Assembly: GCA_000981645.1 (NCBI GenBank)
Contig: LAQC01000020.1
Location: forward strand, 15,558 to 48,398
DNA length: 32,841 bases
DNA from: Cryomorphaceae bacterium ASP10-05a
Lineage (GTDB): Bacteria > Bacteroidota > Bacteroidia > Flavobacteriales_D > Sanyastnellaceae
Direction: 5' to 3'
Shown: piece by piece, positions 17,411 through 24,850 of the stretch
Layout: every line of letters starts with the position of its first letter
How positions within the stretch are numbered: position 1 is the stretch's first letter
Program-made: the position numbers and the translations under genes
The notes under the pieces: generated by a model
What the model was told of the DNA's origin: nothing
The model's input: only the letters and a program-made list of their open reading frames with translations
The model's database searches: none

Positions 17411-18286
17411 ATGCTTTTGCCAAAGAAAAAAAAGAAAAAAGATTTTATAAATAAACTCTCTAGTAATTATAGGGTTACTATACTGAAAGAGACTTCTTTT
17501 GAGGAGAAGTTTAGCGGTAATTTAACGCCTATTAAAACACTATTTATAAGCACTCTAGTGTTTTTGTTTTTTGGTTTATTTTTTTGGTTTCTATATGCTC
17601 ACACGCCTATTAAATATCATGTTCCTGGGTATCCACACGAAGAAATAATCACCGCAGACATTCAAAACAAACTCTCCGCTGATTCAATAAAACAGATCTC
17701 TGCACTAAATGAGCTCTATTTTAAGAATTTGAAGGCTGTGCTTAAAGGTGAAAAAATAGAAGAGCTCTCGGAAGGAAAGGATTCATTAATGCCTCAAAAA
17801 GGCGATTTAACTTTTACCATTTCAGATGTGGATTCTTTAGCTCGAAATCAAATAGAGGAAGAAAATGAATTAGATATTAACGAGTCTAATCTTTCTGAAT
17901 CCAAGCAATTCCTAGAAGAGGTGCTTCTTCACAAGCCTCTAGAGGGAGTGTTAAGTGATGGTATCGACTTTAGAAGCGGGCACTACGGTGTGGATGTTTC
18001 TGCTGCTGAAGGGACTCGAGTAAAGGCTATTCTTACTGGTACTGTTGTTTTTTCTGGGTTTACCGCTAGCGGAGGGAACGAAATTCATATTCAGCATGAT
18101 TATAATCTAATTAGTATTTACAAGCATAATAGCGCTGTTCTAAAAAGTGCTGGAGATAAAGTGATTTCGGGAGAAAGTGTGGCTATAGTAGGAAATTCAG
18201 GTGAGCACAGTGATGGCACTCACCTTCATTTCGAAATGTGGCAAAAAGGCACTCCTCTAAATCCAGAGGATTATTTCTCCTTTTAA
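17411..18286 (+). CDS. M23/LytM-family metallopeptidase, membrane anchored
   Basis: A 291-residue protein with a Lys-rich cytoplasmic start (six consecutive lysines), one membrane helix (about 46-66), a helical linker and a C-terminal LytM domain (about 185-290). The zinc motifs HxxxD (HYGVD) and HxH (HLHFE) are both present, so it should be an active endopeptidase against peptidoglycan peptide bridges in the periplasm. It is divergent from porW, two genes from the bactofilin, which fits a shape or wall-remodelling role. Its stop codon overlaps that of the convergent kinase gene and no terminator separates them. Confidence 0.92.
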   Translation: MLLPKKKKKKDFINKLSSNYRVTILKETSFEEKFSGNLTPIKTLFISTLVFLFFGLFFWFLYAHTPIKYHVPGYPHEEIITADIQNKLSADSIKQISALNELYFKNLKAVLKGEKIEELSEGKDSLMPQKGDLTFTISDVDSLARNQIEEENELDINESNLSESKQFLEEVLLHKPLEGVLSDGIDFRSGHYGVDVSAAEGTRVKAILTGTVVFSGFTASGGNEIHIQHDYNLISIYKHNSAVLKSAGDKVISGESVAIVGNSGEHSDGTHLHFEMWQKGTPLNPEDYFSF

Positions 18287-19191
18287 ATTTTAATTAGCTC
18301 TTTAATTTCGCTTATTCTAACATCAATGTCTTCTCGAGTGATTTCGAATAATCTATCCGTTCCGAATGATTCACAAGTGAATGAAGCTAAAGCTGAGCCA
18401 GCTAAAACGGCTTGTTTTAATGTGCTGAAGTTTACATCTCCCTTGCTCGCTAAATAACCCATAATTCCACCAGCAAAAGTGTCTCCTGCGCCTGTAGGGT
18501 CTTTAACTGTGTCTAACACCACTGCTGGGGCTGAGAATAGTCCATCTTCATGATAAACAAGTGCTCCGTGTTCCCCTTTTTTAATGATTAGGCTTTTAGG
18601 GCCTAACTCCATTATTTTTTGTGCTGCTTGGTTTAGGGAGTATTCTCCACTTAACTGGCGCGCTTCTTCATCATTAATAATAAGCAGGTCTATTCTTTTA
18701 ATCACTGCTTTTAAATCGTCCATGGCTATGTCCATCCAGAAATTCATAGTATCTAAAGCTACTAATTTAGGTCTGATCGTTAGCTGGTCCAATACTTTTC
18801 CTTGAACCTGAGGAGATAGGTTGCCTAACATTAAAAACTCACATCCTTGGTAAACCTCTGGTACTTTTGGGTCGAAGTGCTCTAGTACATTTAATTCTGT
18901 GATTAAAGTGTCTCTAGAGTTCATATTATCATGGTATTTTCCCGACCAAAAGAATGATTTTCCTCCAGGAATAACCTCTAATCCTGCAGTATCTATTCCT
19001 TTTTTATGGAGTGAGTCAATATATTCACTCGGAAAATCTTCTCCGATAACAGAGATTAATCCAGATTTTTCTATAAAGAAAGATGCTGCTAATCCTATGT
19101 AAGTGGCTGCTCCACCGATGATTTTATCTGTTTTTCCAAACGGAGTTTCTATAGCATCAAATGCTACTGTTCCTACTTCTACTAATTTCAT
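18283..19191 (-). CDS. PfkB-family sugar or nucleoside kinase
   Basis: A 302-residue ribokinase-type kinase, cytoplasmic. The N-terminal GGAATYIGLAAS and the C-terminal signature DPTGAGDTFAGGIMGYLA, with its anion hole and catalytic Asp, are clear. The substrate is not decided by sequence; ribokinase, fructokinase and adenosine kinase relatives are all possible. I start it at ATG 19191 (MKLVEVGTVAFDAI). An ATG 34 codons upstream would run into the tRNA-Asn gene and add an unrelated basic leader. A TAnnTTTG box about 27 bases upstream of 19191 supports this start. It converges on the M23 gene with overlapping stops. Confidence 0.9.
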   Translation of the reverse strand: MKLVEVGTVAFDAIETPFGKTDKIIGGAATYIGLAASFFIEKSGLISVIGEDFPSEYIDSLHKKGIDTAGLEVIPGGKSFFWSGKYHDNMNSRDTLITELNVLEHFDPKVPEVYQGCEFLMLGNLSPQVQGKVLDQLTIRPKLVALDTMNFWMDIAMDDLKAVIKRIDLLIINDEEARQLSGEYSLNQAAQKIMELGPKSLIIKKGEHGALVYHEDGLFSAPAVVLDTVKDPTGAGDTFAGGIMGYLASKGDVNFSTLKQAVLAGSALASFTCESFGTDRLFEITREDIDVRISEIKELIKI

Positions 19192-19217
19192 TTTTGAAAT
19201 GATTAAATATTTTTGGC

Positions 19218-19225
19218 CAAAGGTA
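19218..19225 (-). promoter_or_regulatory. Putative -7 box for the PfkB kinase gene
   Basis: The minus strand reads TACCTTTG, matching TAnnTTTG, 27 bases before the ATG at 19191. It argues against the longer upstream start. Confidence 0.5.
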
Positions 19226-19256
19226 TTGTTTGAAAACAAAGATTGGCGTAAATTTG
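19226..19256 (+). promoter_or_regulatory. Putative promoter for tRNA-Asn
   Basis: TTG at 19226-19228, 20 bases, then TAAATTTG at 19249-19256. This is a good match to the Bacteroidota TTG-N(17-23)-TAnnTTTG promoter. The tRNA begins about 30 bases further on. It overlaps the divergent kinase promoter. Confidence 0.6.
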
Positions 19257-19286
19257 CCGTCCGTTTGAAAAAACGGGTTAAAATCT

Positions 19287-19360
19287 TCTCCAATAGCTCA
19301 GTTGGTTAGAGCATCTGACTGTTAATCAGAGGGTCGTAGGTTCAAGTCCTACTTGGAGAG
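19287..19360 (+). tRNA. tRNA-Asn (anticodon GTT)
   Basis: A full cloverleaf in 74 bases. The acceptor stem TCTCCAA (19287-19293) pairs with TTGGAGA (19353-19359), with G as discriminator. The D arm contains AGCTCAGTTGGTTAGAGC. The anticodon stem TCTGA/TCAGA holds loop CTGTTAA with anticodon GTT at 19321-19323. The T loop is TTCAAGT. The CCA end is not encoded and must be added enzymatically. An intrinsic terminator follows 10 bases later. Confidence 0.97.
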
Positions 19361-19370
19361 CATTAATTAC

Positions 19371-19410
19371 AAAAGGTTCTGAAGTTTTACTTCAGAGCCT
19401 TTTTTGTTTT
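19371..19410 (+). terminator. Intrinsic terminator after tRNA-Asn
   Basis: A 14-bp stem (19371-19384 with 19390-19403, one G-T wobble), a 5-base loop and a T-rich tail. Confidence 0.88.
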
Positions 19411-19433
19411 ATAACCTGTTCTCCCTTGTGGTT

Positions 19434-19442
19434 TTGCAACGC
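19434..19442 (+). repeat. TTGCAACGC repeat, copy 4
   Basis: Exact copy of the recurrent 9-mer in the gap between the tRNA terminator and the T9SS cargo gene. Confidence 0.7.
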
Positions 19443-19557
19443 AGAGGCTTAACTATTCAGGGGTATGTGATAGGTGTAATGCTCTAATGATTGTAACTAT
19501 TCGTACACAATTAGAAGAACTAGTTGACGTATCATTGCACCTACCAAAGAAATTAAG

Positions 19558-21372
19558 ATGAAAATAATAATAATTGTAGCTATGTTGGCTGTTTCTGTTA
19601 ATGCTTATAGCCAAGGGGTAAAAAAAGAGGTGTCACCTGAAGAAATAGTTAAGGTTCAGTGTGTAAACTTTTTTGTAACGCCTCCTCTTAGAGAATTAGC
19701 TGTAGAAGATGTAGAAAACCCACCTATGAAAATGGGCAAGGATAGAGTGAAACGAGAGTTTAATATTAACCCTGACTTTAAAGGTGAAAAAGCCGATAAG
19801 CTCAGACAATTCAAAAAAGGAGCTGCCGGTGAGGCAAACATAGATGTAAATGTATTCGGAGTGAACGGTGGTTTTCCGCCAGACCCTTCTGGTGCTATAG
19901 GCCCTAATCATTATGTGCAGGCTGTAAACACTACTTGGAGGATTTATGATAGTGAGGGTGATGGACTTTCATTTCCTGTGAGCTTAAGTACGTTATGGGA
20001 TGGGAGTAGTAATGATGGAGATCCGATAGTAATGTATGATCAGTTTTATGATCGCTGGTTTATTTCTCAGTTTCAAACTGCAAGCAATAGTATTTTAATA
20101 GCTATTTCTAAAACTCCAGATCCAGAGGAAGAGTATTATGCTTACGAATTCCAATTAAGTGGTTTTCCTGATTACCCTAAGTTTTCTGTGTGGGGAGATG
20201 CTTATTACATGACGGCTAATAGTTTTGGTAACGATGCTGTAGCTTTTGAGAGAGATAAAATGGTGGCTGGCGATGCCACTGCCTCTATGATAGCGCTAAA
20301 TGCTCCTTCTGTGCCTACTGGTAATTTCTACAGTATGCTTCCTGCTGACGCTGATGGTGCGCTGCCTCCCTCAGGGACCCCTAACTATATGTTTCACCCA
20401 GGTGATCAAGCTTGGGGTGGAAATAGTTTCGACCAGATTAGAATTTATGAAATGAATATCAACTGGGATAACCCTAATAGTTCAGGAATACAATTAGCTC
20501 AGCAGTTAGAGGTAGAAAATTTTAACGCTAATTTTTCTAATAGCTGGAATGATATAGAACAGCCTGAATCTTCTCAAAAACTAGATGCTGTGGCTGGTAT
20601 TTTTACCTACCGAGCTCAGTACAGAAGGTGGATTGGTTACAATACTGTTATTCTTACACAGGTGGTGGATGTAGACGGTGCTGATACTGCCGGAATTAGG
20701 TGGTACGAGCTACGCCAGGATGATGCTGGAGGAAATGTAAGTGACTGGTACGTTTATCAATCTGGGACGTATTCTCCTGATGATACGAATAGATGGCTGG
20801 CTAGTGCTTCTATGGATGACCATGGAAATATAGCTATGGCGTACAGTATAGGAGGAACTGATATGAGTGCTAGCTTAGCTTGTACTGGACGATTAAGGTG
20901 GGATCCGTTAGGTGAAATGACTGTAGATGAAACCATCTTTGCTGAAGGCTCAGGAGCCCAAGAAGGCGGAAACAGGTTCGGTGATTATAGTCAAATGACT
21001 TTAGCTCCAGATGGGGAGACTTTCTGGTTTACCGGAGAATATATTTTAAGTGGAAATAGAAGAACGCGTATAGTTTCTTTCACTATTAATGATCCTTTAA
21101 GCGTAGAAAATGAAGACGCCTCTGAAGTAGAGTCTGTTATTTACCAGAATGGTTCTGAGCTTATGGTTTCTCTAAAAAATCTACCTAGCGTTGAGCCTAT
21201 ATACTTAGAGTTGTTTGACTTTAAAGGAGCTCAAATCAGCAGCGAACTATTAGTTCCTAATAGGGATGGCTTAACGGCTACTGTAAATGTCTCTGGTTTA
21301 GCTGTAGGGGCTTATATGGTTAGGTTCGGTAATGACAATTACCAAAGTGTAAAAAAGATAGTTCTTCAATAA
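19558..21372 (+). CDS. Secreted protein with T9SS type A sorting tail
   Basis: A 604-residue protein with an N-terminal Sec signal peptide (about 1-19, ending NAYSQ). The last 80 or so residues resemble the Por-secretion C-terminal sorting domain, with ELFDFKGAQI, VSGLAVGAYMVRF and a terminal KKIVLQ. It should be exported by Sec and then sent across the outer membrane by the T9SS, with the tail removed on the surface. The body (about 80-510) has repeated Trp/Tyr-Asp blocks such as PSGAIGPNHYVQAVN, YDQFYDRWFISQ and DDHGNIAMAYS that suggest a beta-propeller. I see no catalytic motif. Function unknown. Confidence 0.88.
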   Translation: MKIIIIVAMLAVSVNAYSQGVKKEVSPEEIVKVQCVNFFVTPPLRELAVEDVENPPMKMGKDRVKREFNINPDFKGEKADKLRQFKKGAAGEANIDVNVFGVNGGFPPDPSGAIGPNHYVQAVNTTWRIYDSEGDGLSFPVSLSTLWDGSSNDGDPIVMYDQFYDRWFISQFQTASNSILIAISKTPDPEEEYYAYEFQLSGFPDYPKFSVWGDAYYMTANSFGNDAVAFERDKMVAGDATASMIALNAPSVPTGNFYSMLPADADGALPPSGTPNYMFHPGDQAWGGNSFDQIRIYEMNINWDNPNSSGIQLAQQLEVENFNANFSNSWNDIEQPESSQKLDAVAGIFTYRAQYRRWIGYNTVILTQVVDVDGADTAGIRWYELRQDDAGGNVSDWYVYQSGTYSPDDTNRWLASASMDDHGNIAMAYSIGGTDMSASLACTGRLRWDPLGEMTVDETIFAEGSGAQEGGNRFGDYSQMTLAPDGETFWFTGEYILSGNRRTRIVSFTINDPLSVENEDASEVESVIYQNGSELMVSLKNLPSVEPIYLELFDFKGAQISSELLVPNRDGLTATVNVSGLAVGAYMVRFGNDNYQSVKKIVLQ

Positions 21373-21394
21373 AAGCAAGGTCTTATTCAGATTT

Positions 21395-21424
21395 AAAAAG
21401 GGCATCTTACGATGCCCTTTTTTA
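21395..21424. terminator. Intrinsic terminator after the T9SS cargo gene
   Basis: GGGCATC (21400-21406) pairs with GATGCCC (21411-21417) around TTAC, with an A-run before and a T-run after. The symmetry means it could also stop transcripts of the convergent regulator gene, whose stop is about 145 bases away. Confidence 0.85.
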
Positions 21425-21568
21425 CTTCTATATTTTTTTTCGTCTGAAGACGTATATGTGTCTGAACCGGAAAAATTAATTTTATCGCTTGAACTGGATT
21501 ATAAATTTTTCTCCGTTGATTGTTTGCGCGCTAAGCTTAATCCGTTTTTTGGCGGCAGTAGAATATAT

Positions 21569-22318
21569 TTATAATGCGTTTATCTCAGCGGATATCTCAT
21601 TTTTATAATTTCCTCCTACTGGTATTGGTTTTTTCACTCCTTCTAATATCAAGTTGCCACTTCTAATAGCTACAACTTTAGAAACATTTACTATGAAGCT
21701 TCTGTGTGCCCGAGTAAAATGGCTTTTAGGTAATTTTTTTTCTATGTCTTTCATAGTAGAATGAATGGTGTAGCTATCTTTGGTAGTATGTATAATTACA
21801 TAATCTTTTAACGCTTCTACCATTAAAAACTCATCCAACGGAACTTTAATTAACTCTTTTTTATTTTTTACAAAAATGAATTTAGCGTTTGGGCTCACTT
21901 TGGTAAGCGATTTTAAGAATTCATTCTCTTGCTTTACTTTTTTCTCGGTTTGATGTTTATGGATGGCCATTTCTATAGATGTTCTTACATCTGATTCTTT
22001 GAATGGTTTTAAGAGGTATCCATGCGGTTCAGAACCTTTGGCTTTTTCTAAAGTTTTATCATCAGAATATGCAGTAAGAAAAATAATAGGGATATCAAGA
22101 AATTTCTTAATTTCTGCTGCGGCTTCTATACCTGTCATTTCTCCTTTCAGCATGATATCCATAAGCGCTAAATCTGGTTTTTCTGATTTAGCAAGCGCTA
22201 TCGCCTTAAGACCTGTGTCTGCTGTTCCTGCTATGTTATAGCCCAGCTTTTTGAGTCTCATTTCTATATCTTTTCTAACTATGCTTTCGTCTTCGGTAAC
22301 TAAAATGTTTATTGACAT
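21569..22318 (-). CDS. LytTR-family response regulator
   Basis: A 249-residue two-component regulator. The receiver domain (about 1-125) has the acidic pair Glu9/Asp10, phospho-acceptor Asp54 (LMDIML), Thr82 and Lys104 (LLKPF). The C-terminal LytTR DNA-binding domain (about 145-248) has the typical FTRAHRSFIVNV segment. Regulators of this kind bind direct repeats upstream of target genes. It starts 20 bases after the histidine kinase, which is most likely its partner. No LytTR target repeat could be picked out by eye. Confidence 0.95.
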   Translation of the reverse strand: MSINILVTEDESIVRKDIEMRLKKLGYNIAGTADTGLKAIALAKSEKPDLALMDIMLKGEMTGIEAAAEIKKFLDIPIIFLTAYSDDKTLEKAKGSEPHGYLLKPFKESDVRTSIEMAIHKHQTEKKVKQENEFLKSLTKVSPNAKFIFVKNKKELIKVPLDEFLMVEALKDYVIIHTTKDSYTIHSTMKDIEKKLPKSHFTRAHRSFIVNVSKVVAIRSGNLILEGVKKPIPVGGNYKNEISAEINAL

Positions 22319-22338
22319 GTTTCGGGTGGTGTAGTATA

Positions 22339-24828
22339 TTAACTCTTATCAAAAGTAATTAAAAAGTCTGTGCCTTTATCTGCTTTCAACTCCAAAGAAG
22401 CATCTAACTGATCTATCAAAGAATAAACTAATTGCATGCCTAACGAATCTGACTCTTCGTATTTAAAATCTTTAGGTAGCCCTTTTCCATTATCTGCCAC
22501 TCGCAGATGAATTTTTCCTTGAGATTCCTTTATTGATAAATAGACATCTCCGTCTTTGCCTTCAAATGCATGTTTCATAGCATTAGAGACTATTTCATTT
22601 ACGATTAAACCACATGGAATCGCTTGGTCTATGGTTAAGTAAATTTCATCGTAATCTGTTCTTAATTTTACTGTACCACCACTGTAACTATATGAGTGTA
22701 TTAAATTACTTGCTAAGGTGTTTAAGTAATTAGAAAATTCGATAGAAGAGAAATCTGTTGTTTGATACAGGGTTTCGTGTATATATGACATCGACTTAAT
22801 TCTATTCTGACTTTCAGCTAATATTTCTAGTGTTTTTTCATCTTTTACATAATTACTTTGTAGAGATAGAATGCTGCTTATTACCTGTAGATTGTTTTTA
22901 ACTCTATGATGTACTTCCTGTAATAATACTTCCTTTTCTTTCAGGGAATCTTTTACTTGTTGTTCTATAATTTTTCTTTCGGTTATATCTCTTGACACAC
23001 CCATAGATCCCTGAATTCCCCCTTTAGGGTTTTTAATTATAGAAGAGGATAGCAGAGAAACAAAAGTTTCTCCGTTTTTTCTCCTGTTGGTTATTTCACC
23101 TGTAAATATTCCTTTATCATTTACACTAGTTGATACCCTCTGGTATTCTTTTTTGTCTACATATAGCACACTGACATCTTTACCTAATACATCTTCCAAT
23201 ACATAGCCAAACTGGTCTATCGCTGCTTTATTAAACTCCGTTATTTTATTATCCTTGTTAACAGCTATTATCATATCTATAGAAGATTCAATGATGTTTC
23301 GCGTGAACTTTTGAGCCACTTGCAGTTTTTCTTGGGTTTGTTTATGCTGCTCTATTTCTTCCGTTAAGGTTATATTAATTTCTTCTGCAATTTTATTTCT
23401 AATTCTTTCTTCTCTCAGTTCTAATTGAGTCGTTAAATCCACTATCGTTACTTGAACTGCAGGTTTGTTATTGAAAATGGTTAAAGAGGCCTGAATTCCT
23501 ATATTTATATGTCTTTTCTTAGAGGTCTGCATTTGAATCTCTTTGTATTCTAAATCACCTCCTTCTCTAGTTTCTAATAAATCCCTATCAACAGACTCTC
23601 TAAACTCTTCATCTACAAAATCTTTAAATTCTATATTATACAAGTCATCTTCTACTTCATATTCTAATAATTCTATTCCAGCATTATTTACAAATTTTAT
23701 TTGATTATTCACTAAAATGAAAATTCCATTCGGTGAATTTTCTACTAAACTTTTATACCTTTCTGTGCTCTGTTCTAAGGCTATTTCTGTTTTTTTTCTC
23801 TGTGTTATTTCATAGAATAAAAGGACATCTATTTCTTTACCTTGTTGGTGAATTTTACCTGACGATGCTTCTAAAAGCATGATGGTTCCATCCCTTTTTT
23901 TGGCTACTACCTCGTTTCTTTTTTGCTGGAATGTGTTTTTAGGACTATTTATTTTTAATAATTCTGTGTTGTCTATAAATTCTATAATATTCCTTCCTAT
24001 GATATCTTGGTGGTTAGCGTGTCCTATTAACTCTATAAACTGTTCATTAGAATCTATGATTTCTCTCTTATCTAAAAATACTATACCCTCTATAGCCACA
24101 TTTGATAATAGTCTAAATCTTTCCTCGCTTTGTTTAATTCTATTTTCAAATTCGACTCTCTCACTGATATCTATTATCGTGAAACTAATCGCTATATTAT
24201 TTCCAGCATCGTCTTTTTCTAGAATAATATTTGCTAAACAAATTTGATCTTTACCTAATTTATCCCTTAAGCGTAATTCTATATTCTTTATTTTCTTCTG
24301 CTTTGCTATCGTTTTTATTAGATAACTTATATCTTCTTTTTCTGATAGAATAAAGCCTATAGATTTATTAATTAAGTCTTCTTTATATTTATAGCCCAAC
24401 TGAATAGCCAGGGTATTATTACAGTCTAATAACTTTAATTCAGTATCTATTCTGCAGTATCCAGCTACATTTTCATCCAGTATTACTTCTCTACTTTTAT
24501 CTGTCTCTGTCTCTGAATCTACTTCTACTCTAATTAAAATTTCTCGGTTTCCATCATGATTAATTAGCGTAGCCGAAATACTTCTATTGCTAGCTTTATC
24601 TATGGTGTGGTATATTCCTAAGGTTTCTAGTTCATTTAGAATTATATCTTTCTTATTTAAATTAATAGTGAAAAACTCATCTATTGGTAAACCTTTAATT
24701 TCATCTAATGATTTGGCTAAATACTTTAGAGCTATAGAATTACAGCTATGAATACAAAAACAATCCATAGAAACAGTGAATAGCTGTTGCTTTGAATTAT
24801 TAAATAAAGTAGTAAGTGAAGTAGTCAT
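22339..24828 (-). CDS. Cytoplasmic multi-PAS histidine kinase (HisKA_2 type)
   Basis: An 829-residue kinase with no membrane helix or signal peptide, so probably cytoplasmic. About five PAS-like domains follow one another (roughly 5-95, 105-225, 230-350, 352-480 and 505-635), with RxxxE-type PAC ends such as RDITERK. The transmitter has LLQEVHHRVKNNLQVISS (His in HHRVKNN), the HisKA_2 signature rather than classical HisKA, and a HATPase domain with NEIVSNAMKHAF and ADNGKGLP. The first PAS carries a Cys-rich CFCIHSC stretch, possibly a ligand or redox site (inference). It sits between the MORN-repeat gene (22 bases) and its regulator (20 bases) in one operon. Confidence 0.93.
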   Translation of the reverse strand: MTTSLTTLFNNSKQQLFTVSMDCFCIHSCNSIALKYLAKSLDEIKGLPIDEFFTINLNKKDIILNELETLGIYHTIDKASNRSISATLINHDGNREILIRVEVDSETETDKSREVILDENVAGYCRIDTELKLLDCNNTLAIQLGYKYKEDLINKSIGFILSEKEDISYLIKTIAKQKKIKNIELRLRDKLGKDQICLANIILEKDDAGNNIAISFTIIDISERVEFENRIKQSEERFRLLSNVAIEGIVFLDKREIIDSNEQFIELIGHANHQDIIGRNIIEFIDNTELLKINSPKNTFQQKRNEVVAKKRDGTIMLLEASSGKIHQQGKEIDVLLFYEITQRKKTEIALEQSTERYKSLVENSPNGIFILVNNQIKFVNNAGIELLEYEVEDDLYNIEFKDFVDEEFRESVDRDLLETREGGDLEYKEIQMQTSKKRHINIGIQASLTIFNNKPAVQVTIVDLTTQLELREERIRNKIAEEINITLTEEIEQHKQTQEKLQVAQKFTRNIIESSIDMIIAVNKDNKITEFNKAAIDQFGYVLEDVLGKDVSVLYVDKKEYQRVSTSVNDKGIFTGEITNRRKNGETFVSLLSSSIIKNPKGGIQGSMGVSRDITERKIIEQQVKDSLKEKEVLLQEVHHRVKNNLQVISSILSLQSNYVKDEKTLEILAESQNRIKSMSYIHETLYQTTDFSSIEFSNYLNTLASNLIHSYSYSGGTVKLRTDYDEIYLTIDQAIPCGLIVNEIVSNAMKHAFEGKDGDVYLSIKESQGKIHLRVADNGKGLPKDFKYEESDSLGMQLVYSLIDQLDASLELKADKGTDFLITFDKS

Positions 24829-24850
24829 TTAAAATATTATAACACAGTAG

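Noticed and set aside
19192-19293. Longer N-terminus for the PfkB kinase from ATG 19293
   Set aside because: It would overlap the tRNA-Asn gene and cover the TACCTTTG promoter box; the family normally begins at the MKLVEVG strand.
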